Below the pieces are notes generated by a model. The model ran no database searches and was not told the origin of the DNA. It was given only the letters and a program-made list of their open reading frames with translations. Positions 8,213 through 16,500 of a stretch of DNA of 32,864 nt are shown piece after piece (position 1 is the stretch's first letter; every line of letters begins with the position of its first letter). A program made the position numbers and the translations under genes. Source of the stretch: an uncultured Lactobacillus sp. (lineage in GTDB: Bacteria; Bacillota; Bacilli; Lactobacillales; Lactobacillaceae); assembly GCF_944327175.1 (NCBI RefSeq), contig NZ_CALVGT010000048.1:1-32864 (forward strand), in the 5' to 3' direction.

Positions 8213-8256
8213 AAGTGTTGGATGACTTTGAGAGCAAGTATCCAACACTTTTTTCT
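8213..8256 (+). terminator. Second intrinsic terminator in the gap
   Basis: Perfect 11-bp stem, AAGTGTTGGAT (8213-8223) with ATCCAACACTT (8240-8250), followed by six T's. It is the middle of three hairpins in the 382-base gap 8048-8429, which otherwise holds only AT-rich DNA. A back-up terminator, or the end of an unseen short RNA. Confidence 0.65.
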
Positions 8257-8274
8257 TCTACAAATAAGCAAGCA

Positions 8275-8312
8275 AAAACCCGCGGGTGAGAAGGCCCCGC
8301 GGGTTTTCGTTT
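8275..8312. terminator. Bidirectional terminator, mainly for ldhA
   Basis: AAAACCCGCGGG (8275-8286) pairs with CCCGCGGGTTTT (8296-8307). T runs follow on both strands. It lies about 120 bases beyond the ldhA stop codon on the minus strand. Confidence 0.75.
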
Positions 8313-8429
8313 TAGCTTTTAATGGATAAGTTTAAAAGTATGTGTTTGTAAAGTAATGTAAGTAATTTTTAAGTAGATTGTTGTAAGAAAATCTGTAAGT
8401 TTTAAAAAAGGGATTTCTAAGCGGCTAGA

Positions 8430-9497
<1,068 letters not shown>

Positions 9498-9530
9498 CTA
9501 AAATGTGAGTATTTGAGCAAATATTTTTCT

Positions 9531-9544
9531 TGTAAGCGCTATAC
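9531..9544. promoter_or_regulatory. cre-like CcpA site upstream of ldhA
   Basis: TGTAAGCGCTATAC matches the cre consensus TGWAANCGNTNWCA at 12 of 14 positions. It lies about 60 bases upstream of the ldhA -10 box, a position from which CcpA can activate. The site is also upstream of the divergent deformylase-like gene. Confidence 0.4.
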
Positions 9545-9656
9545 TCAGTGGGTGACTTAGATTTAGTTCGTGAACTTGAGAATTTTTCACAAGCCTTATT
9601 TGTCAAAAAGGCTTAGACCCTTTAAACTGGTTTTAGCAAATAAAGGAGCAAGAAAA

Positions 9657-10088
9657 ATGACAGTGCAAAAAATCATCCATGACCCTCTCAGTTTAAGCCA
9701 GCCAGCAGCTAAAGCAGCGGCCAGTGACCGGCAAGCAGCCCAGGACCTGCTGGACACCCTGCTGGCCCACCGGGAAAGCGTTGACGGCCTACCGCCCGCC
9801 GCTGGCCTGGCCGCTAACATGATTGGGGTAAACAAGGCGATTATCGCGGTCAACGCCGGCTTTTTACCTATAGTTATGCTCAACCCCAAGATCGTTAAAA
9901 GATCCGGCCACTACCTGGCAGAAGAAGGTTGCCTGTCTTTGCCGGGAGAGCGGCCGGCTGACCGCTATGAAGAGATTACGGTCAAATACCAGGATATGGA
10001 CTTAAAAGAGCATGAGCAGGCCTTTACGGGCTTTGTGGCGGAAACTATCCAGCATGAGGTTGATCACTGCAAGGGAAAATTAGTTTAA
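9657..10088 (+). CDS. Peptide deformylase homologue with altered motif I
   Basis: A 143-residue member of the polypeptide deformylase family. Motif II EGCLSLP (Cys92) and motif III QHEVDH (His133, Glu134, His137) keep all metal ligands and the catalytic Glu. Motif I reads GLAANM (residues 50-55) where active enzymes have GLAAxQ: the oxyanion glutamine is replaced by Met55. The protein is also shorter than the roughly 185-residue type II deformylase normal in lactobacilli. It may be a slow, specialised or inactive paralogue beside a full-length housekeeping enzyme elsewhere. AAAGGAGC at 9642-9649 selects ATG 9657; the open frame further upstream lacks a ribosome site. Confidence 0.8.
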   Translation: MTVQKIIHDPLSLSQPAAKAAASDRQAAQDLLDTLLAHRESVDGLPPAAGLAANMIGVNKAIIAVNAGFLPIVMLNPKIVKRSGHYLAEEGCLSLPGERPADRYEEITVKYQDMDLKEHEQAFTGFVAETIQHEVDHCKGKLV

Positions 10089-10102
10089 TAAGGTAGGAAA
10101 GC

Positions 10103-10133
10103 AAAAAGCTGGGCCAAACGGCTCAGCTTTTTT
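10103..10133. terminator. Bidirectional terminator
   Basis: AAAGCTGGGCC pairs with GGCTCAGCTTT (one mismatch) around a 4-base loop, with A's before and T's after. It separates the convergent deformylase-like and MetQ-like genes. Confidence 0.8.
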
Positions 10134-11010
10134 AATCGGTCAGGTAGGAAACCGGCTTGTTGACTTCGACCTTGGTGCCGGAGTATTTCTTAGCGATCCA
10201 CTTTTGGATCTGCTTGTTATGGTAGAGCTTGCCCAGCTTCTTGTAAGTGGCATTGTTCTTGTTCTTCTTGGCAGTGGCCAGGACATTGATGTTGTTCTTG
10301 GTGCTCTGGTCAATCTTTTCGTGGTAAAGGGAGTCCTTCAGCACGTTCAAGTTGCCGGACAAGGCGATGGTGTTGCCGATTAAGACAGCGTCAACGGACT
10401 TGATGATCCGCGGGCCGGTGGTGTCGTCGATCAGCTTGAACTTGAACTTCTTGGGGTTGGAAACAATGTCGTTGGTGTTGCCGCTGGCTGAGTCAAAGTT
10501 CTTTTTCAGCTTGATCAAGCCGGCGCTTTGCAAAAGCAGGAGCCCTCTGGCTTCGTTGGCGGCATTGTTGGCCAAAGCGATCGTGGCGCCTTTAGGCAGC
10601 TTGGAGAGCTTTTTGTACTTGGAGGAATAAATTCCCATTGGTTCCAGGTAGGTTGTTGCCAGGGCGACTTGCTGGCCGGCATTGTTTTTTGACTTGTTGT
10701 AAGCTTCCAGGTAGGCCCAGGAGGCGAAGGCACTGACGTTGATACTGCCGTCAGAGGTTGCCCGCAGCAGGCTTGGCCCGTCGGTAAAAGCTTTTACCTT
10801 GATCTTAAGGCCCAGTTTTTTAGCCTGGCTGCTCTTGGCGATGTGCTGCCAGACTTGAACATCAGGGCCGATAGAGCCGACAGTGATGGTAGTCGTCTGG
10901 CTCTTGGCCATTTGCCGGGAAGAAGTCAGGCGAAAGGCGAAGAAGGCGGCAATGATGACGACGAGGGCGATGGCGGCGGCGATGAGCCGTTGCTTTTTCT
11001 TTCTTCTCAT
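10132..11010 (-). CDS. MetQ/NlpA-family substrate-binding protein
   Basis: A 292-residue periplasmic-binding-protein homologue of the NlpA/MetQ family, which captures methionine or related compounds for an ABC importer. Family signs are IKVKAFTDG, an INVSAFASWAYLEAYN stretch (normally D-aN-FQH-yl), a YSSKYKKLSKLPKGATIALANNAANEARGLLLL block and a C-terminal KKYSGTKV. The N-terminus is a basic stretch plus a hydrophobic segment at about residues 9-27, without a lipobox cysteine; the protein seems to lack cysteine altogether, so it is probably anchored by an uncleaved signal rather than a lipid. It follows luxS by 24 bases under the same methionine T-box. The ATPase and permease of the transporter are not in this window. 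Confidence 0.82.
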   Translation of the reverse strand: MRRKKKQRLIAAAIALVVIIAAFFAFRLTSSRQMAKSQTTTITVGSIGPDVQVWQHIAKSSQAKKLGLKIKVKAFTDGPSLLRATSDGSINVSAFASWAYLEAYNKSKNNAGQQVALATTYLEPMGIYSSKYKKLSKLPKGATIALANNAANEARGLLLLQSAGLIKLKKNFDSASGNTNDIVSNPKKFKFKLIDDTTGPRIIKSVDAVLIGNTIALSGNLNVLKDSLYHEKIDQSTKNNINVLATAKKNKNNATYKKLGKLYHNKQIQKWIAKKYSGTKVEVNKPVSYLTD

Positions 11011-11034
11011 AATTTTTGCTCCTAAAAATAAAAA

Positions 11035-11514
11035 CTAGTCTTCAACCACGTGGCGGTCAAATGGGTCGTCGCTGATGCCCTTCTTCAGGATGTCATTGCA
11101 CCATTCCTTGGCGCTGAAGAGGGAGTGGTCGCGGTAGTTGCCACAGCTTTCGATGGTGGTGCCAGGCACGTCTTCCCAAGTGATATCGTCTCTGATGGCC
11201 TTGAGGGAGTCGCGCAGGGCCTTGGCTACTTCAGTGGTGGTGTGTTCACCCCAGGTAATCAAGTGGAAGCCCGTCCGGCAGCCGAATGGGGAGCAGTCGA
11301 TGACGCCGTCTAAGCGGTCGCGCAGGAGGCTGGCTAGGAGGTGTTCAATGGTGTGCAGGCCGCCGGTTGGGATGGCGTTTTCGTTAGGCTGCACCAGGCG
11401 GAGGTCGAAGTTGGAGATCTTGTCGCCCTTAGGGCCCTCTTCAACGGTGATCAAGCGGACGTAAGGTGCCTTAACTTTAGTGTGGTCCAATTCAAAACTT
11501 TCTACTTTTGCCAT
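11035..11514 (-). CDS. luxS: S-ribosylhomocysteine lyase LuxS
   Basis: A 159-residue LuxS. It splits S-ribosylhomocysteine into homocysteine and DPD, the precursor of AI-2, in the activated methyl cycle. The metal site His54-x-x-Glu57-His58 (HTIEH) and Cys124 (ESCGNY) are present, as is the catalytic Cys79 in FGCRTGFH. Length is normal. AAGGAG about seven bases before the ATG at 11514 is the ribosome site. It is the first gene behind a methionine-type T-box leader (11583-11860), so supply of charged tRNA-Met should set its transcription, with the MetQ-like gene downstream. Confidence 0.96.
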   Translation of the reverse strand: MAKVESFELDHTKVKAPYVRLITVEEGPKGDKISNFDLRLVQPNENAIPTGGLHTIEHLLASLLRDRLDGVIDCSPFGCRTGFHLITWGEHTTTEVAKALRDSLKAIRDDITWEDVPGTTIESCGNYRDHSLFSAKEWCNDILKKGISDDPFDRHVVED

Positions 11515-11582
11515 GATAAAAATCTCCTTTTTTCTAAAAAATACTGTTTGACTAAATTACTTGAAAAAACGTGACAAAAAAA

Positions 11583-11860
11583 GTCCCTGAGCGAAATTGC
11601 TTTCGCTCAGGGACGTATTAGCGTGTTACCACCCATCTTCACGGCCAAAAGAGGCCGCCTTTAAGTACGCTCCGCCTGGGCGGAGTTATACTCGTGCGTG
11701 GTATCGGGCGCCTCCCGCGGGAAGCTTGCCGGAGCTCGCCTCCCGTATGACTCAAAGACCATGTTCGCCGGGGCCTCTTCAGCGCTTTTCAGCCACCGCG
11801 CCTCTCTGAAAGAAGATTTGACCAGCTACTTATCTTTTCCTTGTCAACGTGTTTTCATTT
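11583..11860 (-). promoter_or_regulatory. T-box riboswitch leader, methionine-type
   Basis: Read on the minus strand. After a stem I region there is a specifier loop containing GAACATGGTC, with ATG (Met) at 11760-11762. Then comes the T-box core GGGTGGTAACACG (11622-11634) and a strong terminator with arms GTCCCTGAGCGAAA and complement (11583-11614) ending in seven T's. The UGGU of the core would pair with a tRNA acceptor end carrying discriminator A, as tRNA-Met has. Uncharged tRNA-Met should favour the antiterminator and allow transcription of luxS and the MetQ-like gene. The specifier assignment is by eye and should be checked by folding. Confidence 0.88.
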
Positions 11861-11867
11861 TTTAATC

Positions 11868-11896
11868 ATAATATAATAACGGTAGCCGCTTGTCAA
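11868..11896 (-). promoter_or_regulatory. Promoter of the T-box / luxS transcript
   Basis: A consensus -35 TTGACA (11891-11896), a 17-base spacer and -10 TATTAT (11868-11873) on the minus strand, just ahead of the T-box leader. Confidence 0.8.
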
Positions 11897-11925
11897 CAGT
11901 TCGCGGCAAAAATTATCCAAGCCGG

Positions 11926-12098
11926 CTAATCGTCTTGGCCGTGGTCCTGCTTGGCTTCTTCCTCGCGCTTGATCTTGAGGACTAAGGGGTCAGTTTGATT
12001 ACCAGGAACTTGGCAAAGTAGTAGGCAATCACGAAGAAGAAGATAATGCCGACCAGTTGGGCAAGCAGGACGTTGTAAGTTACCTCAGCTAAAATCAT
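11926..12098 (-). pseudogene. Frameshifted small single-span membrane protein
   Basis: On the minus strand GGAGTGAG precedes an ATG at 12098 that opens a 38-codon frame encoding one membrane span (VGIIFFFVIAYYFAKFL) and stopping at 11982-11984. In the -1 frame the sequence continues as a charged tail, DPLVLKIKREEEAKQ to QDD, ending at TAG 11926-11928. Restoring one G in the CTGGTAATC stretch joins the halves into a natural product of about 57 residues with a cytosolic charged tail. It is too short to appear among ordinary gene calls. This is a one-base deletion in a once-intact gene, or a sequencing error; no slippery heptamer is visible. Function unknown. Confidence 0.55.
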
Positions 12099-12197
12099 TT
12101 TTTCTCACTCCATTTCACAAAATATATTTTTCACTTTTGACGTCAAGATAATTATAGCTCTATATATTGTTTTTTATAATGTTTTTACACTATATAT

Positions 12198-12237
12198 TCA
12201 AAAACGAAGCTGCTTTAATGTGCGGCTTCGTTTTTGA
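12198..12237. terminator. Intrinsic terminator
   Basis: TTCAAAAACGAAGC pairs with GCTTCGTTTTTGAA around a short loop. It lies just past the stop codon of the Rpn-like gene on the minus strand; T-rich arms make it potentially bidirectional. Confidence 0.75.
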
Positions 12238-12241
12238 ATGA

Positions 12242-13069
12242 TTAAACTTTTTCTTTCATCATCTGCAGATACTTAGCTTGGTCAGACTTTGGAACGCCCA
12301 GTGCGTCTAGTGCCTCTTCTGCAGAAACGTTAAACTTTACCATTACACTCAGAGCGTTTTTTACGGTTGTCTCATAGATGCCTTCATTGCGGCCTTCATC
12401 AACGCCGAGCTTGCGCTCATGGCGTAAAGTTGTCTCGTATTCCAATCTGTTCGCCCTCCATTCTTGATTATGATTGTAGTAATCCATCTTCTCGGCGATG
12501 TCATTGATCAGAGCATTCTCGCGGTCAACTTGGCCATTCATCAGATCCAAGAACTTCTGCATGGTCGGACTGACTTTGCCGCTCACTCCTTTTGAGTTGA
12601 CGTAGATGACGTGAGTGCCATCGCCAAGTGCCCGGTGCGTTTTCGGGCAATACACGATATAATTTGAAACCCGCTCCTTGTCCCCGAACTGGTCAAAGGG
12701 AGAGAAGATAATTACGAACATCGGTGGCAAATCATCGTAGTCAGTCCCGGCCAGCAAAGTAGTCATGTCAACCAAAGCCTTGTAATAGCGGCTCCGCTTG
12801 GGCTGGAAATCCCGGGAGAGCTGCATTTCGATGTCGTAGATCCGCCCTCGTTCGTCAAAGGCCTGGATATCCAACCGGATAGCCTTGTCCTCACGGCCAC
12901 CCTTGATTTGTGACTGGGCTTTGGTCGTCACCTTTTTAATCTTGAGTTCTGGCAACAATTCTTGCAAGAGCCGGGTGCAGATCTGTTCATCGCTCATCAC
13001 CGCGAAAAACATAAAATCGTCAGTAATGCCGATCGGTTCGTACTGGTCCAAATTATTTTCCTTGCTCAT
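12242..13069 (-). CDS. Rpn-family PD-(D/E)XK nuclease
   Basis: A 275-residue member of the Rpn/transposase_31-like family of PD-(D/E)XK nucleases, implicated in RecA-independent recombination and, in related work, in phage defence. The core is visible: a helical N-terminus with DDFMFFAVM, Asp67 in RLDIQA, the Glu81-Met-Gln83 motif (IYDIEMQ) and RSRYYKAL. The C-terminal third is helical and ends in a small three-helix motif (SAEEALDALGVPKSDQAKYL) shared with the partial protein at the window end. I chose ATG 13069, with AAAGGA 11 bases upstream, because ATG 13081 has no ribosome site. It is monocistronic, with its own terminator. DNA target and biological role unknown. Confidence 0.83.
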   Translation of the reverse strand: MSKENNLDQYEPIGITDDFMFFAVMSDEQICTRLLQELLPELKIKKVTTKAQSQIKGGREDKAIRLDIQAFDERGRIYDIEMQLSRDFQPKRSRYYKALVDMTTLLAGTDYDDLPPMFVIIFSPFDQFGDKERVSNYIVYCPKTHRALGDGTHVIYVNSKGVSGKVSPTMQKFLDLMNGQVDRENALINDIAEKMDYYNHNQEWRANRLEYETTLRHERKLGVDEGRNEGIYETTVKNALSVMVKFNVSAEEALDALGVPKSDQAKYLQMMKEKV

Positions 13070-13223
13070 ATTATAAAGCATCCTTTCACTGGTTAGCTAT
13101 TTTTACCCCTCCATTTACTAGTACGTTTTTTCGGCAAAAATTTTCTGACAAATTCAATTTATTTGAAGGAAATGGCGATAAAACCCCAAAACTCTTTACA
13201 CTACTTGCTCAGAGTAAAGAAAA

Positions 13224-13261
13224 AACCGCCAGCCGCGGTTAAATACTAGCGGCTGGCGGTT
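13224..13261 (-). terminator. Intrinsic terminator
   Basis: A perfect 13-bp stem (AACCGCCAGCCGC and its complement, arms 13224-13236 and 13249-13261) with T's on the minus strand, eight bases beyond the stop codon of the acyl-CoA dehydrogenase fusion. Confidence 0.88.
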
Positions 13262-13269
13262 ATTAATTC

Positions 13270-14865
13270 TTAGTCCAAACGGTTGAGGAGCTCCTTCAAG
13301 AAGTCGTAAGTGCTGCCGACGTAGCGGTAGTCTGAATCTTCGAAGACGATAGCGTTTGGGTTGGTGTTGACGGAGATGATGTTTTCAGCATGGTCAACAG
13401 TAAAGGTGTATTGCGGCGCGCCGGCAATCCCCAGGTTGATCAAAACTTGCGGCTTGATCTTGTGGCCGTTGACACCGAGCTGCTGGCCACGGTTGAAGTC
13501 TGAGCCGACCATTGGTCTGGTAACCCCGATTTCAGCACCCAGCTTTTCAGCTACTTGCTTGGCCAGAGCGATAGTCTCCGGCTGGTTGGCACCGCGGCCC
13601 AGAGCCAGGACGATCTTAGCCTTTGGCAGGCCGGCTGCTTGTGATGGGCTGCTTACCGCGTCAACCGCGCCGGCTGGAGTCTTGGCTGCTTCCAAAAGCG
13701 GCAGGATCTGGTCAAGGTCAGTCAAGTCAGCTTGCTTTCTTGCCACTTCCTGGCTTGGTACATCAGCCATTTCAGCGTTGCTGATTTCCGTGTACATCTT
13801 TTCGATTGTGCCTTCAGCGATTTCCATGGCTCTGGCGTCTCTTATCAGGTGTTCCGGAGCAAATTCAGCGCTGTAGCCGTAGCCACCCATGATCTGCAGG
13901 GTCAAGTCGCAGGATTCAACCGCTGCCTTGCTCCCGAAGCACTTAGCCATAGCGGATTGTTCCATGTATGGCTGGCCGGCGTCCTTCAAGCGGGCTGCTT
14001 CTTGGTAAACCAAACGGGTCAGTTCTTTGTTGGTTGCAATCTTGCTGATCTTGTACTGGGTAACCTGCATGTCCTTGAGCAGGGTCTTGCCAGACTTGCG
14101 CTTAGCCGCGTAGTTTTTGGCAATATCAAGGGCGTGTTCCTGGATCCCGGTCAAAACGGCCCCCATCAAGTAGCGGGCATCATCGTGGGCGTTGTTGGCA
14201 ATTTCCAAACCTTGTCCCCGTTTGCCCAGCATGTTTTCCGGACCAACTTCGATCTGGTTCATGACAACTTCACCGCAAGGAATCCCCCGCAGGCCGATGA
14301 ACTTTTCAACATAGCCGAAGGAGAAGCCCGGCATCCCCTTGTCCACGATAAAGACTGAATATTCATTAGGACCAGTCTTCACGTTGACTGAGTAAACTTG
14401 AGCCAGGGTCCCGTTGGTAATCATAACCTTGTCGCCGTTGATGATCCAGCGGCCATCCTTTTCAACAGCGTAGGACTGGTGGGCACTTGGGTTGGAGCCG
14501 CCTTCTGGTTCAGTGTTGGAGAAGCCAAGGATGGCTTGGGCGCCCCAGGCAAAGTAGCGCTCCTTAGCAGCGTCAGTGCCGTACTTGGCCAGCTGGTCAC
14601 AGCTCTTGTAGTGGCCTTCCAGCATTACGCCGACACTGGCGTTGGCCTTGGCCAGGATGTTGACGATCTTGCCGGCGGTCATGGCGCTGACGCCTAAGCC
14701 GCCATATTCTTTAGGAATTTTTGCCTTCAAAAGGCCCAGGTCAACGATCTTCTGGAAAAGGCCGTTTGGCAGCTTGGCCTGGCGGTCGATCTGCAGGTCA
14801 AAAGGTGCTACGTCCTTGTCTGCCAATTGCTGAACGGCTTGTAAAAGTTCGGTTTCATTAGTCAT
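13270..14865 (-). CDS. Acyl-CoA dehydrogenase fused to ETF-alpha FAD domain
   Basis: A 531-residue two-domain flavoprotein. Residues 1 to about 365 are an acyl-CoA dehydrogenase: FAD/substrate motif GFSNTEPEGGS (114-124), IMGGYGYSAEFAPEHLIRDA (325-344) and the catalytic base Glu351 in AEGTIEKMY. After a linker, residues 413-531 match the C-terminal FAD domain of electron-transfer flavoprotein alpha: LALGRG, LGAEIGVTRPMV, GVNGHKIKPQVLINLGIAGAPQY, SVNTNPNAIVF. The N-terminal half of ETF-alpha and all of ETF-beta are missing here. Residues expected to bind FAD are largely kept. The fusion could pass electrons directly from or to the acyl-CoA flavin, but partner and direction are unknown. It is monocistronic, with a terminator after the stop and no beta-oxidation genes nearby. 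Confidence 0.88.
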   Translation of the reverse strand: MTNETELLQAVQQLADKDVAPFDLQIDRQAKLPNGLFQKIVDLGLLKAKIPKEYGGLGVSAMTAGKIVNILAKANASVGVMLEGHYKSCDQLAKYGTDAAKERYFAWGAQAILGFSNTEPEGGSNPSAHQSYAVEKDGRWIINGDKVMITNGTLAQVYSVNVKTGPNEYSVFIVDKGMPGFSFGYVEKFIGLRGIPCGEVVMNQIEVGPENMLGKRGQGLEIANNAHDDARYLMGAVLTGIQEHALDIAKNYAAKRKSGKTLLKDMQVTQYKISKIATNKELTRLVYQEAARLKDAGQPYMEQSAMAKCFGSKAAVESCDLTLQIMGGYGYSAEFAPEHLIRDARAMEIAEGTIEKMYTEISNAEMADVPSQEVARKQADLTDLDQILPLLEAAKTPAGAVDAVSSPSQAAGLPKAKIVLALGRGANQPETIALAKQVAEKLGAEIGVTRPMVGSDFNRGQQLGVNGHKIKPQVLINLGIAGAPQYTFTVDHAENIISVNTNPNAIVFEDSDYRYVGSTYDFLKELLNRLD

Positions 14866-15027
14866 GCTAGTATCCTCATCATTCTTTTATTATATAGAAA
14901 AGCAACGTTTTTTATTTCACACAGCCGAAATAAAGAAAACGCTTTTATAGCTATATACTATCACTAACTAGTGGCAATTTGCAATAGGGGGGAATAAAAA
15001 AGGCCCACTCGCGTGAACCTTTCCAGT

Positions 15028-15350
15028 TTAATCAAGTTGAATTTCGCGGTCAAAAAGCCGGCGGATTTCAGCTGACAGATTATGGGCGATGAACAAAATA
15101 GTTTTGTCAGTCTTAAGCAAGCGGGTGATAATATCCTGGCTGGCTGCCCGGCCGCTGTTGCCAGTGATGAGAATTTTTTCACCAGCATGGATGATCAAAT
15201 CGGGGTAGGACAAAAGCTGTTTGCCGCGGGTTAGGGAGACCTGTTTGACCTCGATTTTGGCTATCCGGCTGACTGACCACAAATTGCTGTTTTTCTTGCT
15301 TTCCTGCAGGCGGGTAAGCCGCTGGCGCAGATTTTTGATCGAGTTCAGAT
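15028..15350 (-). pseudogene. ABC transporter ATPase remnant with internal deletion
   Basis: The minus-strand frame starts within a coiled membrane-domain end (RQRLTRLQESKKN), continues into an ABC ATPase strand (IEVKQVSLTRGKQLL) and reaches Walker A as GEKILITGNSG. Instead of the expected GKS it jumps to RAASQDIITRLLKTDKTILFIAHNL, which belongs after Walker B, and ends with DREIQLD. The P-loop lysine, Q-loop, signature and Walker B are gone, so it cannot hydrolyse ATP. The parent was probably an ABC exporter with fused membrane and ATPase domains. The 5' part is fused to an unrelated remnant at 15345-15485. Confidence 0.7.
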
Positions 15351-15485
15351 AGGAACAGCTGCCAGTTTGGTCAATGGCTGGGTCTGCTGGATCAGTTTTT
15401 TGGCCTCGGGGGACTTGGCGTAAGACGCGATCTGCTCGAGGATTTGCTCGAATTGTAATGGGTCTGTTTCAAAAATATTAGTCAT
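15345..15485 (-). pseudogene. N-terminal remnant of a MutS2-like protein
   Basis: A 46-codon frame with ATG 15483-15485, preceded by AAAGGAAA, reads MTNIFETDPLQFEQILEQIA... and resembles the first helices of MutS2-type proteins (a FxxILEQIAxYAKSxxAKxLI pattern). It stops at TGA 15345-15347, where the ABC transporter remnant begins. A deletion appears to have joined the start of one gene to the middle of another. Functional product unlikely. Confidence 0.5.
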
Positions 15486-15516
15486 CTAATTTTCCTTTAA
15501 TCTGATATGCGTAAAA

Positions 15517-15552
15517 AACCGGTCTCCAAAAAAGTTGGAGACCGGTTGCTAA
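15517..15552 (-). terminator. Intrinsic terminator
   Basis: AACCGGTCTCCAA and its exact complement (arms 15517-15529 and 15535-15547), with a T run on the minus strand. It ends the membrane-anchored protein gene at 15566. Confidence 0.88.
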
Positions 15553-15565
15553 TATTCTGCTTTAA

Positions 15566-16267
15566 TTAAGCGAAGTTTTCCTGCAGGTCCTTCACGCCGG
15601 CTTCTGACAGGGTGGTGTAGACTGAGCCCTTGACGCCCTTGAAGGTTTCCAGGCTAAGGTCGATGCTCTTTTCACCATTGCTGCCATCGCTGACTGCCAC
15701 GCCCAAAAGCTTGTAGGCGGTTGAAGTCGGGTCTGGTGAGAAATACAGGCGCTTCTTGCCGTCAGTTACTGACTTTTCAGTGTAGAAGTAGACCTTGGCC
15801 GGGTTGGACTTGACTGCCAGGTTGAGGTCGCTGGAGTCAACCATGTTCAAGGTCAGCAATTCGTAGTGCTGAGCCAGGTGACCGCCAACGCTTTGGAAGA
15901 CAGCCAGGAACTTTTCAGTTGCTTCAGGGTCAACTTCACCGAAGTCAATGTTGTCGTTTTCTTGTACCAATGACAAGATCAACAAGTGCTTAGTATCCTT
16001 GTCGTAGTATACGCTGAAGTTTTCAACGCCGCCTGGCCAAGGAGCCTTGCCCTTTTCGTATTGGGTAAAGTAGACGCTTGAGTCGTTCTTGACAACCAGC
16101 TTGTTTGCGCCGTCAACGGTCTCCAGACTGATGATTGGCATTGGCGGAACATAGCTGTCCTTTTGACGCTGTGCCCACAGCTGGGATTGCTTCTTCTTTT
16201 CATTGTGGGAGTTGATGTAAGTACCCACGCCGATGATGATGATCAATAATAAAAGTATCCAACCCAT
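15566..16267 (-). CDS. Membrane-anchored hypothetical protein
   Basis: A 233-residue protein with a single N-terminal membrane span (MGWILLLLIIIIGVGTYI) followed by a basic, glutamine-rich stalk and a domain rich in beta strands. The membrane orientation is uncertain: the positive charges follow the span, which favours a cytosolic globular part (N-out). I do not recognise the family; the content is reminiscent of proteins with an expression-coupled stress role, but there is no motif to support this. GGAGG lies about nine bases ahead of ATG 16267. A strong terminator follows. Confidence 0.7.
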   Translation of the reverse strand: MGWILLLLIIIIGVGTYINSHNEKKKQSQLWAQRQKDSYVPPMPIISLETVDGANKLVVKNDSSVYFTQYEKGKAPWPGGVENFSVYYDKDTKHLLILSLVQENDNIDFGEVDPEATEKFLAVFQSVGGHLAQHYELLTLNMVDSSDLNLAVKSNPAKVYFYTEKSVTDGKKRLYFSPDPTSTAYKLLGVAVSDGSNGEKSIDLSLETFKGVKGSVYTTLSEAGVKDLQENFA

Positions 16268-16500
16268 AGTTGTCTAAACCTCCAGTATAGGCATTTCTTC
16301 CGAGCTGAAAAAATGCTTGATTAATGCTAAGTTAAAATTTATCTGGCTCAAAGCTAAGTGCTAAGCCCGTTTATATCTTTTAATTTTACTACAAAATAGC
16401 CGTTTGGCAAACCTTGTATAGGCCGCAAAGTTATTAAAATTAAGCGGAGACGGGGTTTTTTTAGAAAAAAGCAGCTGATCCTTATTAGAAATAAATTAAG

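Noticed and set aside
11597-11809. Plus-strand 70-codon frame
   Set aside because: It is the reverse complement of the T-box leader; no start signal, and the sequence is explained by RNA structure.
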